DNA from: Siphonodentalium dalli
Lineage: Eukaryota > Mollusca > Scaphopoda > Gadilida > Siphonodentaliidae
DNA: 64,000 bases
NCBI GenBank assembly: GCA_032622095.1
Contig: CP136066.1
Coordinates: 201,770,978-201,834,977, forward strand
Direction: 5' to 3'
Part shown: positions 11,751 through 23,955 of the stretch, piece after piece
Position numbering within the stretch: the first letter of the stretch is position 1
How the letters are laid out: the number at the start of each line of letters is the position of its first letter
Program-made: the position numbers and the translations under genes
Notes under the pieces: model-generated
Told to the model about the DNA's origin: nothing
The model's database searches: none
What the model saw: only the letters and a program-made list of their open reading frames with translations

Positions 11751-14162
11751 TATACCATAAGCTATACCACGAATGAAGCTCTCTAAGAATTCCAAGCTTT
11801 CGAAACCAACACGTGAGCTGGACACCGACAGTTACTCTGAATCGTCATGATGTTTTGACGCAGAACGTTACATTCTCCACCATGACGTCGTGAAATCTCA
11901 AACAAACCAGAAAAAATAAGAACTTTCCGATCTAGTATCACCATGTACCCCATAATAACAGATAGAACGTTCTGTTTTTGGTGATGTGCTTAACTTTTAA
12001 CCAATTGTGTATAGCTGGTCAACCGCTGAAAAAAAAGCTAATTTTTCGGTAGGGTACCTTCACAAATAGTCTTACCATACATAGCTGCCACCAATTCCGG
12101 TAAGACAAGAATCATTTTCATAAATGAGATATATTTACCTTCCAGAAAAAGTTGGTTTCAACTTGTTCTATCGAGGGTAGGGGTATCTCGAAAACTAAGG
12201 CCCTTTTTGGATTTGGCCGCTCATCTATAAGCATTCATATAAACTTTGAGACGAAAATCATTTATTACTTTTAATTCAATGAACTAGAAATTTAGAGTGT
12301 TGTCGAATTTCGCTCGATAGACTATAGACTTGTCAATGTTCACCTTAACGTTCAAAACGTAGTAACCTGACCCTTTCTGCATTAATTGCATGCTTTAAAG
12401 CCTAAGCTAATGTTATATTTTATAGAACAATCTGGGGGTTTCCGGTAAATAGCATGGAAATTCCCATCTTTGGATCCAAGAAATCAGTTGTTTAGAGTTA
12501 TTGTTCGTTGCGGAAAACATAACACTTACAGAAGTTTACAGCTATGTAAATTGTTTACAAAGAATGTTTTCAATATGAGAATTCTAATCAGTGGAGGATT
12601 ATTTATAATGAAAATAAGAACAAATACGTTCTATTCTTTTTTATAGAATATTTTTGTTTCTTTTTGTTACCATTTGTCATTAAAGGCCAACTTAATTTTC
12701 GAATCACATATTCCATGCTATATACAATTTGAAAGAGGAAGCTCCAAAACATTGTATTATTAACTGATCCGGTCGAATAAACTGAATATGTTGTTTTTGT
12801 CAAGGTACCAAGGTGTGTTCTGCATTTAATGTTGATCCGGACTGTACTATAAAGTCTATTATACTCAATGGGAGGTGAAATATATATATATTTTTGGTTC
12901 CTCTTCCAAATGGTATATAATATGGAATAATGTAATCTGGGCATTCGAAATTTAAGTGGGCCTTTAATGTATAATGAATATAAAAAATATCGTCACAGTG
13001 CACAGTTGCTCTTATCCTGACTAAATATTTAGACGTTTAATCTTTGTAGCTGTAGCTGCTATTTGCTTGTGCTGTTTATATACTAGTACACATTGTGTTT
13101 CTCACGGACTTGCGACGACTCAGGTGACGGGGCGAAAGGTGACATAATGTACATGTACATTGTATAAATATATAGCTTGCATGAAACTCTTAATCTCGCG
13201 GTGTCCGGTGGGTTAAGACCCATGTTGGGCGCCATTGTGACTGGGTTAGGCGTCAGGTTCGTGTCTAATTAGGGCCAAATTTCATTACAGAAGTTACCAA
13301 CAGCATATAAAATGTATATCGAGATCTCCTCAAATAACAGAGATATATATATTGAATGGACCACGCAGTGTGCATATTTCTTTGCAATGTTTCTGGATGT
13401 TTGTTGTTATATTCCAATTTTAAATAGATCTGTCCCTCATCGAATAATAGTATTTGCGATAACATGGGTATTTTATTATCAATATTAGACGGGTGCAAAT
13501 GAACTGTTTTAAACTTCCTTGTTCTGTTTCGAAACGAAAATTGTGACATTGATAATAGCAGAGTACAAAGCACAAAGGATGGCTTGTAAAATTGAACACC
13601 AAACCCACCCACTCTTTCAGGTATGGTTTCTGTATTGGACCTATTGGTCCAGAAAGTTGTCCCGTTATGGTGTACACATTTAGACATGTCCGGTATTTAG
13701 TGAAAGTAATATTGAACGAAATAACTGGCTGGCATCTTAGAATTATCTCTCATTTTGAAAACATAAACATTGTTTTACGCGAGGCTGATGTCATACTATG
13801 CCATTTGGTTTTATATATATAACAGATATCGGGTGTTTTAGGATGCCGGATTTCGAGGGGAACTTCCCAGGTGGACGTGTTTCCGACTCCATGTAACATG
13901 TGTATCGTACTATCGTACGCCGGATTCCGACTACATAATGATAACGGGAACCCATTTTAGTCATTTTTATTTTCTTATTTTCTACAAATGTCAGGCTTTC
14001 CGAATATTTAAATACATATATATATATATATATATATACGCCTGTGAATTGACAAGGTTTGTAGGTCGATATTAAATCGAGAAAAAATTAGCACTATATT
14101 CGCCCCACATACCCTGTATTTCGTGTCACATGAATTAACCATTGCTCGGCATCGCTAAGGCC
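11751..14162. other. Unassigned sequence; (TA)n at 14013-14038
   Basis: No feature beyond a short TA microsatellite. Open frames here (for example 113 codons on - at 12603-12944) have no recognisable motif and no splice context. Confidence 0.4.
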
Positions 14163-16067
14163 TTTTTAGCTCACCTGAGACGAAGTCTCCGGTGGAGCTA
14201 TAGTCATCACTCGTCGTCCGTCCATCCGTCCATCGTCCGTCCGTCCGTCAACAATTCTTTAAACATCTTCCGAACCATAAGACAGAATGGGTTCATATAT
14301 GGTGTGGATGTTCCCTAGGTGACTCACATTCAGATTTGTTCAAATGAGGTCACTGGGTCGAATAGTTGCGAAAGCAGGGCCATAACTCCAAAAAAATATA
14401 TTAAAAAAAAAAAAGAAGAAGCAAGCTAAAAAAAAAACCCAAAATATTGATTTGAAAAAAAAAACTAAATTTTTTTTTCTTCAAATTTTTGTTTTTAATT
14501 GAGATTAATTTCTTACTCAATTTAATGTTTTTTTCAAACTTTTAGATTTAAAAAAAAAATAACACCATTATAGCATCCACCAGGGTGACTCAACCAAATT
14601 TGGTTTAAATCAGTCTAAAATCAAAACATGCAAACAGTACATATTCAGAGCTATATGAGATATGAGGAAGGTGCCTGCCATCACAGAATGTTTACTTAAC
14701 ACCATATATAAGTCACATTGATTATAAAGTAATAAATGAAATGGCAGTGTTAACAAAATCTGACTGGAGTGACAGCTCCTTTGATTAATAACCCTAAAAT
14801 GCTCTGCCTGTTAGAGAGTTTGTATATAAATGACCTATGACTTATGATAACAAACTCCCAAGGCCCAGTGTGAATGATGAATCTGACAGTTATGCCAGTA
14901 AAACCAAATACCTGTTTTCTCAGGCAATTAGATATGGGAAACTGGATGCGAAAGAAAGAGGCATTTTTCTTAGCCTAATTGAGATGAAGTATATGAGTCA
15001 TATTGTGTGTGGATAATCCCTAGGTGGTTGGCATTCAGTTCTGTTCAAATGTGGTCACATGGTGAAAAAAGTGGCATAGCTAGGGACCTAACTTTTTCCA
15101 TCCATAGTAATTTTTAAAACATCTCCTCAAGCTATTTATCTTATAATTGGCATGGAAGGTCCTTGTGTGACAGGGATATATATGTGTTAAAATGAGGTCA
15201 CCTGTTCAAATAAGGGCGGAGCCAGGGACATAACTTGTCCATCAATTGTAATTCTTAATTTGTCATCAGGCCTATTCAGCTTATATTTGGTATGGTGACT
15301 AGGATTCAGATTTGATTCAGAATTGGATCACTGGGTCAAATAGGGTCGGAGCCAGGGACTAATTCTTTCCCGCAATAGTTATTCTTAAAACATCTTCTCA
15401 AGAACCGTTTGGCATATTTAGCATATATTTTGGTATAGAGAGTCCTTGTGTGACTGGGGTTCAAATTTGGTCACATGGGTTCACCAGGTCAAATGGGGGT
15501 CGACCAGGGACATAACTCTTCCCCCATAGTAATGTTTTTAAATGGCTCCTCCTCAAGATCCATCAGTCCTAATTATCTTATATGTAGTAACTAGTGTGGA
15601 TGGTCCTTGTGTTACTTGGACAAGGTTACAGATTTGTTAAAATGGGTTCGACCAATCAAGATATAGCATTTGGTGTATATGGCCTATGGAGAATTGGGAT
15701 CAAAATTGGTTTCAATTGGGTCCACCATTAAAGAAGGGGCATGTCAGGTTGGAACTTTGCAACAGTTAGGAAAGTTTGAGGTATCAGTTGTAAAATTCCA
15801 ACATGTGCAAAGGAATTTTACGAACTTGGGAGTGTGTTTGCTTCAATTGGGAGGGAGCAGACTATGGACTATGTGGGGTGGGGGTCAGGACCAAATTTCA
15901 AGGTGGACACCCACTGCTCAACGGAGACCCTCTAGGCTACTTCCCTCATTAGGACTACTTGTTTTAAAGTGAATTTGAAATTACTAACTCTTATGGTCTT
16001 CCGAGTCCCAATCTTCTCAGTCTTTACAGTCTGGTGAGCGTCTCCACAGTCATTGACTGTCTTGTTT
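14163..16067 (+). mobile_element. AGCTCACC hairpin element, copy B
   Basis: The hairpin is at 14168-14199 and is followed by CTATAGTCATCACTCGTCG and a CGTC tract. Between 15050 and 15640 there are about five degenerate units of about 140 bp, with GGTCACCTGTTCAAAT, GGAGCCAGGGACATAACT and CATCTTCTCAAGAACC. The right end has CAGTC repeats and CATTGACTGTCTTGTTT. The middle (14400-14980) is A-rich and differs from copies A and C, and the internal 93-bp hairpin is absent, so it is a different subfamily or rearranged. Non-coding. Confidence 0.75.
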
Positions 16068-17444
16068 AATAACTTGGTTATATGTCCTGACCGTTTATTT
16101 AGCAACATTCTTTTATTAACTTTTTTCCTTGGAATATCATGTGGAAATAAAACTGGTTATTATGGATAACATTATAGCAAAATTTTAATTAGAGGTGACA
16201 AACAAGTTTTATTTGATTTTTAGCTTTAACCAAAGTGGCCTTCATGAACATGTTTGCCAAATGGCAGAAATGTATAAAATAAACGTCACAACAATTACAG
16301 AAAACAACAATATAGCATAGACGTATCAAATGTATTAAATAACACTATTCTGATAGCAGATTTTAAAACTATATGACACTTACTTACCAACCCAAATCTG
16401 ATTTGGTACAGGCAAATCAGTCAGATTTTTTCCATGAAACAGAATATATCTTGATTCAGGATGGTGCAAATCCCAATCAGGATTAATCTTGAGATTATTT
16501 ATTGAAAATCTACTGCCAGCAACAGTCTGAGATTGTCAAACTGTGTGATATATGTTTGACAAGTCACCCATCTTGTTCACGGAGTCCATATTGGAGTGAG
16601 ATGGTTAAACCTTAAACGGGGACTGTACCCATATCCGGTAATTAATGGGACCATCTCATTTTATAATCAACATAATATATGCAACAAATGAAAGAATTTG
16701 TGCCATGGATGATTGCAAACTACACTCAAGTGCTCTTTGAACGATGCAAACAACATGGTAATTATAATGAAATATGAATGTATGACTGGAGTTCATAGAG
16801 CATAATTATGAGTGTATTTTGCACTCACCCATGGCTCAAATGAATTCATTTGTTGCATATATTTTGTTGAGTATAAAAAGAGATGGTCGCATACATGGCC
16901 GGATTTTAGTGTACAGTACCCAGGTAAGGTGGAGGTCAACTTACCAATTTTTAATTGGGATTTCCATGCAAATCTGATGAGCAAAAGTTACAGAGTTGCA
17001 CATACTTCTGAGTGTGACTTGATGTGATATTGGAAACAATCATATATTTGTTCGCGGTTCCGCTTGGAACTTGTTCCACTATAATGTTGGTGTATTTATT
17101 TTTGAATTTTATATTGATTTTTCAATGTAGGTCATGTGATGTAATTCCAGAAAAAAATTCTCAAAAATGTATTTATTGCAAAATTTTATAATTTACCAAG
17201 CGCACCTGGCAGTTAAATGTATGGCTGTTCAATAATATGCCTGCTTTAAATCCCGAACAGCTGCTTCATACATCAACTTTTGCTCCGGAGATCAACATGG
17301 AAATCCCCAATCAAAATTTGTCTCTTGACCTCCCCCTTAACACTTACTAGTTGCATATAATATAGTAATCGGGCTAAAATATGGATATTGCTCTCTGAAC
17401 ATACTCTGATAGATACGAAAGTATTGTTTATTGAATGATGTTAA
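16068..17444. other. Mostly unassigned; holds the left arm of an inverted duplication
   Basis: About 16395-16620 matches 20905-21575 in reverse complement: ATATATCTTGATTCAGG against CCTGAATCAAGATATAT, and GGAGTCCATATTGGAGTGAG against CTCTCATATGGACTC, in the order expected for an inverted repeat. The rest shows nothing I can name. Confidence 0.45.
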
Positions 17445-20400
17445 CAGAGACGTGGCGACGGGGGTTTGGGGGGGGGTGGTGTCTCACCCCCCCCCCCCCC
17501 AACTTTGGTCAAATTTTTCAACAGTTGGAAATTTCATACCTGCCAAAACATTAGTTGGAAATTTCACACCGACAATAGGTTGAAAATGTTCTTGTAGTTT
17601 GATTTTCAAACAATTTCATGGGGGGAATTAATTGTTTTTGGACCAATATTTGCATATTTTCCTATATTTTGTAAAAAATTTGGACTGAAATAGTCATCAG
17701 TTGGAAATTTTCCAACCTCAGGGGGGTGACAGGTTGGAAATTGCCAACACTTGGAAAGCTTGTGTCCTGGTCCCTCCCCCGTGGCCAGTCAAAAACTGCC
17801 AGTTAATTTAAGAAAACAATATTGTCATACATTTGGTCAACATTGTCATTGGAATTGTCATCAGTTGTAAATTTCCAACCTAAGTGGGGTGTCAGGTTTG
17901 AAATTTCCACCTCTAGGAATGCTTGAGGCTAGTCTAGATGCTAGGATTTTGCGATTTTCTTGTTCAGATTGGAAAATTTTCGCACACCGGGCCGAACCAT
18001 GGTCGGCCCGGTGTGTCATTGTCTCTCCCCCGTGGCCAATACAAAAATGCTAATAAATTTTACAATATTTTACCACATTTTGTCAAACTTGTGGACTGAA
18101 ATGGTCATCAGTTGGAGAATTTTCCGACCTGAGGGGGAGTATGAGGTTTGAATTTCCCAACACTATAGGAAAGCTTCAGTTGAGGCCAGGGGCCTATACT
18201 ATAGAATTACAATTGCCATGTTTCTCCACGTGGACGAACTGTCGAATACTATGTATACGATAATTTACAAGTGTGTGCGATTCCCCGTCATTTACAAGAA
18301 CAGATACAATCCAGTACTATGGATTTCCGTTTATCTGCGCGTGGAGACGAACGCTTGTTAATGGGTAAAGGGAACTTACTCTAATATTATACATAAATGG
18401 ATATAGTAATGCCTATATATATATTTGAGTCATTTGGCGAGTGGTTTAGTGGATGTATAAAGTCAATGTTATGACACGCAAAGGGGAACACGAAAACTAC
18501 TTGCGTGCACTATAATCCCAATGGCACAAGCATCGCGAAAATACACAAACGATTACAACATTTTACGCTGAACACGAGTACAAAATATCGTAAGCGAGAA
18601 CGCTCTTTATAAGAGATAGATGTTTTATTGACCTACATCATAGAAGACAATATATAGCTTTTCATGTCTTTCCTTGTATTAACATGGTTCATGGTCAAAT
18701 ATATTTAACGATGTATGTACGAACACAAAGGGATAGAGGCGGGTAGAGTGATCACAAATAAACCCCACCGACAGAAAAACCTACAAATGGTGATTATAGT
18801 GTCAGATTGAGCAGGGAAATTTTAATTGGTTGTCGTATACGTACGATTTCGATACATGTACAATGTAATTGAAAACAAACTGAATTGCCGGAGATAATAT
18901 ACTGATAAAAATATTTCCAAGTTAAAAGGGTGAAAATATATATTTCAAGTATATTTTCCAAAGGGTCGGTGTAACTTTTTGTTTAAGTAGAAACTTAGAT
19001 TTAACAACCAAAATTACACTGAATGTAGGAAAACATCATACTATAGTGGTATAAATTATAATTTGCAGTTACATTAGCTGGAAAATTTAGTCATTGTAAT
19101 GATTATAACCTATTCTCCAGTCTTAATTTTTAAATTCAGTGCCATTTTCTACCATGGAATCGCAGTAACATTCACGTATAAGGTCTCCGCTGCCCGAGTA
19201 CACCTCCTCCCTGAACCAGAAAACTATATTTGCACCCCATTCGGTTGAAATTCTGCAATGGTTACTCAAGATTTCCAACTGTTAGAAATCCCCAAACCAA
19301 CAATTCCAACCGATCGAAACTTCTCAACTAATTGCCATTTACCCCCATAAATCATTCATCACTAACTTTGGGACGAAGATTATTGTGATGCGCCAACACC
19401 CATTGAACGTCTCTACATCACATTCCCAATTGTTGAGTATTTTGCTGAGAATCGCCCCCGTCACAACATAATTTATGTGGAATCCCTTATTTCTAAAAGC
19501 CAATTTGTCTGTTTATGAACCCCATCTCAAAATATATCAATCTACACCATGAGTAATTTGAACCCATCATCCCAATATGACTACGATTGTATTGACCCGG
19601 TGAAACTTCGCACGTCGAGAAAGGGTTAATGCATGAATGCTCAATACACAAAGCGATAATCCGACATATCGACATTCGCACGCGTTTCATTGCGGTGACA
19701 ACCACTAATTCAGCCTCGTATACTTGTAATGTTAACACCGTGTTCTACCCGATTTGTGTTATGTCTGTACTATGGAACTCCCTAAGTTGGTAATTTATCA
19801 GCCCGTCAAGCGAGTTCTTGTTTTCCCCAAGTTAGACAATTCGAGTACTATAGAATAACAAAAAGATGCAGCGTTGGGACACTCAAAACACCACAAAAAC
19901 CGAGCAGCTTGCTGCTGAAATGAATCCCAGTTACAGAATGGCTATCCCAGAACATTATATAAGTCAGTTCACAACGATGTATGGTGTGAAAAAGGGTAAT
20001 CGCCTATTGTTAAATTCCAACATCCAATGCAAGGAAGTTACAAGAACACAATTGCTCGAGTACTATAGAACACAAGTCTAGCTTTACAAGACTGGGAAAT
20101 TACCGACTAACTCTGTCCACGTGGAGAAACACGGCAATTGTAATTCTATAGTATAGGTCCCAGTCTAGATGCTAGGATTTGCGATTTTCTTGTTCAAATT
20201 TCAAATTTTCTCACATCGGGCCGAACAACCATGGTCAGCCTGGTGTGTTGTGATTTCTTGTCCGCAGCCGTGTATATTTGTATGGAGTTAGACCACTAGA
20301 TGTTAGGATTTATGCAGTGTTTCAGGTTAAAATATCTGAATGTTGTCATACCGGGAATATAGAACCATGGTTTATGAAGATATACGATATTAGGCCTAAG

Positions 20401-20542
20401 AGCACTGAGATGCAAGGGGGGGGGGGGGTGCAAATGGAATTAGTGTTCGGTCTGATTCTGATTCAAGGGGGGGGGGGTGGGTGCAGTTGGAGTTTCCCAA
20501 TGTGGACACCCCCCGAACGGAAACCCTCTAGCCACGTCCCTG
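17445..20542. mobile_element. hAT-like non-autonomous element, split by a nested insertion
   Basis: The left end is CAGAGACGTGGCGAC and the right end is GCCACGTCCCTG, giving inverted ends of about 12 bp. Flanks are GATGTTAA (17437-17444) and GATTTTAA (20543-20550), an 8-bp target duplication with one mismatch. CAGGG-type ends with 8-bp duplications are typical of hAT elements. Inside are degenerate repeats of about 200 bp (CATCAGTTGGAAATTTTCC, CTAGATGCTAGGATTTT) and runs of G and C. Without the nested element the length is about 1.1 kb. No transposase. Confidence 0.7.
18190..20160. mobile_element. 1971-bp inverted-repeat element nested in the hAT-like element
   Basis: The ends are GGGCCTATACTATAGAATTA and the reverse complement of GGACCTATACTATAG; the inverted match runs about 45 bp to CCACGTGGAC. 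The flanks are CAG on each side. Removing the element and one CAG gives GAGGCCAGTCTAGATGCTAGG-type sequence, matching the uninterrupted copy near 17930, so the boundaries are well supported. The 3-bp duplication and GGGCC end recall PIF/Harbinger or CACTA elements, but CAG is not the usual Harbinger target. No long open frame inside. Confidence 0.8.
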
Positions 20543-20550
20543 GATTTTAA

Positions 20551-21715
20551 CTGTTTCCTGGTACATGAAACATTCTGTTTCATTGTTGAAAATTGACTAA
20601 TTAGTTTGTGTTAAGTTAAAATTGTGTCTTATTATAATTTGCTAATGCATAGCTGCATGTTACATGTTACAATTCCAAGACAATTGAATTCTGTTTTTAA
20701 ACTACATATCCAATTGAAACCATTTGTTATTTCATTGTACCTCTTCTCCATTATTATTGGCATTCCAACATTTAAATAGTTTTGCTAGGTTTGTGTGGAA
20801 CATATTGAGACATAATGCGGTTCTATAGCCTAGGTCGTTGACACGTTATAGCCAATTGTATCTGATTGTATGTGATTTATCTACCTTTTGTTCACAACCT
20901 CACGACTTAAAGGTTTAACCAAACCACTCTCATATGGACTCGGAGAACACGTTGGATAAAATAGACAATAATGGCACACACTTTACAGGATGGCTAAATA
21001 CAACTATATAATTATGCATTACAAACAGTAAAAACACTTTACCTGTGACAGAAAGGGGATACTTTGTTCCCAACTGAATCCGACTTTGTGCGCACACACA
21101 TGCTTGTAGTTAACTTTTATTAGTTAAATTTCCATAAATAAAAGTACATGACTTTATTCTCATGTTTATGGAGTGAGTGTTTGAATTTTGAAATATCGTA
21201 ACCAGACATCACACAGCTCTGTTTGACTATCACTATATCCAGTTTCTAGAAACCAGTAGTGGGCATTCATTGAACAATCTCTTGATTAATCCTGATTTGG
21301 GATTTGGACCAGGCGGGCTATGTTAAACTGTATGGTTGGGTGGTTGACTGAACCTGGCCCACTGTATAAACAAGACACGACAGGCAGTGCCAAACCGATA
21401 GCTGTTGAAGCTATTGCTCTGGTGAAGTTGAGTCACAACTCGTACTCGAACTTTCGAAAATTCACATTAAATACGTTTTGGTATAAAATGTGGATTTCTC
21501 AACAAAACAATTCTTATGAAGTTCTCCTGAATCAAGATATATTTTTTCATGGAAATTTTCAGACTTATACGTCTGTATTACGTGCACACAAAGTCATATG
21601 GGCTCAATTTTAATTTCCGGATGATAACTGAATTAATGTTAACTGCATGAATGGAACTAAATTGTGTATGCATGTTTACAACCATTCTGAGCCATAGAAT
21701 ACGGTTCCGTGCGCA
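20551..21715. other. Mostly unassigned; holds the right arm of an inverted duplication
   Basis: About 20905-21575 is the reverse-complement partner of 16395-16620. The 97-codon open frame at 21320-21613 overlaps this arm and has no motif or splice signals, so I do not call it. Confidence 0.4.
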
Positions 21716-22085
21716 CAGGGACGTGACCAGAGGGTTTCCGTGGGGTGTCCATGTTGGAGTTGCACTCCTTGGACCAGACAAACCTAATGTAATTACATCG
21801 TCACCGGATATATGTTAGTCTATAACTGCAGGTAAATTAACACCCGATTTGTTTTTCTTAAATTAATTAGTTGGTTAATTTTAGTTTTTGACAGGCCACG
21901 GGGAGGGACCAGGACACACCGACCCGATGTGAGAACATTTTGAAATCTGAACATGAAAATTGGAAAATCCTTGCATCTAGACTGGTCTCAATCCTTCCAA
22001 GTGTTAGCAATTTCCAACCTGACACCACCCTAAGGATGGAAATAATCCAACTGATCATCTGAACTGATGGCCATTTCATTCCATA
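21716..22085. mobile_element. CAGGGACGTG-family fragment
   Basis: It begins CAGGGACGTGACCAGAGGG. The sequence from 21890 reads, in reverse, like the TTGGAAATT-CCAACAC and CTAGATGC blocks of 17445-20542. The right end is not clear and there is no coding capacity. Confidence 0.5.
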
Positions 22086-22551
22086 ATATCACAAGTTGTA
22101 TACAGTTTCCTGGGTACAAAGAACTAAATATGAATCACACACCTGTTCGGAAACGCATCTGTCAATTAATATTGATTTTCTTAGACTTTTAAGCTATAAA
22201 ACATAGAATCAATTGGGACATTATGATGGTTAATTTTAGAACAGATCGGCGATGAAACTTCAGACGATCTCAAATAGAAATAGAGTTCTTCCGATTGCTA
22301 CGCTCCGAAAGTTTCCGTAGTTCTACTAGGCGTAGCAAGAGGGATAACTGTCTTGTCGGCGCTTTCCACCAAGCCAAAATCTAAGACATTGCTCTAAATC
22401 CGTATGAATAAACCACTTTATTGTGCCTTTATGGACAAATAATGTACCAGTCTATGCGTGTTGTTTTTTCACGCAAAAACTTATCTGACTTATTTCTAAA
22501 GTGTTGAAATCGGATTTTACAGATCGAGGTATCTTTTTCTCTTTGTAGATC

Positions 22552-22567
22552 ATGGCGCCACCAGTGG
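22552..22567 (+). CDS. Putative first coding exon of an unrecognised host gene
   Basis: ATG lies in a favourable context (A at -3, G at +4). The exon encodes Met-Ala-Pro-Pro-Val plus one base and ends at GTGG before a GTATGT donor, so it exits in phase 1. Exon 2 enters in phase 1. TCTTTTTCTCTTTGTAG ends at 22548, so a spliced 5' leader is possible; otherwise transcription starts just upstream, where 22290-22370 is richer in CpG. The exon is only 16 coding bases, so taken alone it could be chance. The phase match with three later exons is what supports it. Protein function is unknown. Confidence 0.4.
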
Positions 22568-22604
22568 GTATGTATAATTATCTTATACTTATATGGACAT
22601 GGCT

Positions 22605-22860
22605 AGAGGGTCTCCGGTGTAGTGATGTGTCTAAATAATAGATGAAAAGTAGACATATTTCTCACTTTTGGTCTAAAAGCAACAATGTTTGCACTGATTA
22701 GTGGTTAAAATTTCAAACTGTCAGAACAAATTCAATATAGGTTTGGTCTGCCATGACAGTTCCAACTATTCTAATTGTGTGCCAAAAACTGCAACATCCC
22801 TTATACTGGCCATATGTAGTTCTCACAATTCCATTCTGACATTCCAGAGTTGATTTTGTT
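22605..22860. mobile_element. Small CAGGGACGTGGC-family fragment
   Basis: It opens GGACATGGCTAGAGGGTCTC, like the ends at 5548 and 21716, and continues with TTGGTCTAAAAGCAACAA and later GTTCCAACTATTC. Such words also occur around 6130-6250. The ends are not definable. Confidence 0.45.
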
Positions 22861-22864
22861 TAGT

Positions 22865-23955
22865 TTTATCGATAATCCTATATTTCCACATATTTTGGTC
22901 GATATTGTTTAGTTATATCGATAATCCATCCCTTTGTAGATATCGGTTAGTTATATCGATAATCCTACATTTCCACATCTCTTGGTCGATATTGTTTAGT
23001 TCTATCGATAATCCTACATTTCCACATCTTGGTCGATATTGTTTAGTTATATCGATAATCCTACATTTCCACATCTCTTGGTCGATATTGTTTAGTTCTA
23101 TCGATAATCCTACATTTCTACATCCCTTTGTAGATATCGGTTAGTTATATCGATAATCCTACATTTCAACATCTCTTGGTCGATATTGTTTAGTTCTATC
23201 GATAATCCTACATTTCCACATCTCTTGGTCGATATTGTTTAGTTATATCGATAATCCTACATTTCCACATCTCTTGGTCGATATTATTTAGTTCTATCGA
23301 TAATCCTACATTTCTACATCCCTTTGTAGATATCGGTTAGTTATATCGATAATCCTACATTTCCACATATCTTGGTCGATATTGTTTAGTTCTATCGATA
23401 ATCCTACATTTCCACATCTCTTGTTCGATATTGTGTAGTTCTATCGATAATCCTACATTTCCACATCTCTTGGTCGATATTGTTTAGTTATATCGATAAT
23501 CCTACATTTCCACATCTCTTGGTCGATATTGTTTAGTTATATCGATAATCCCACATTTCCACATCTCTTGGTCGATATTGTTTAGTTATATCGATAATCC
23601 TACATTTCTACATCCCTTTGTAGATATCGGTTAGTTATATCGATAATCCTACATTTCCACATCTCTTGGTCGATATTGTTTAGTTATATCGATAATCCTA
23701 CATTTCCACATCTCTTGGTAGATATTGTGTAGTTCTATCGATAATCCTACATTTCCACATCTCTTGGTCGATATTGTTTAGTTATATCGATAATCCTACA
23801 TTTCTACATCCCTTTGTAGATATCGGTTAGTTATATCGATAATCCTACATTTCCACATCTCTTGGTCGATATTGTTTAGTTATATCGATAATCCTACATT
23901 TCCACATCCGTTTGTCGATATCGTTCAGTTGTATCAATATTCCTACATTTTCACA
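22865..23955 (+). repeat. 49-bp satellite, about 22 units, each with TATCGATA
   Basis: The unit contains AGTTATATCGATAATCC, TACATTTCCACATCTC and TTGGTCGATATTGTTT. Spacing of ATCGATAATCC is 49 bp, with a few 38- or 47-bp exceptions near the left edge. A second unit type with CATCCCTTTGTAGATATCGG recurs at roughly every fourth to sixth position, which hints at a higher-order pattern. Each unit holds the palindrome TATCGATA. It starts about 300 bp downstream of putative exon 1. Non-coding. Confidence 0.95.

Noticed and set aside
13195..13270. GGTTCGTGTCT, resembling a tRNA B box
   Set aside because: No matching A box or acceptor stem at the right distance. I found no tRNA or tRNA-derived SINE head that I could support.
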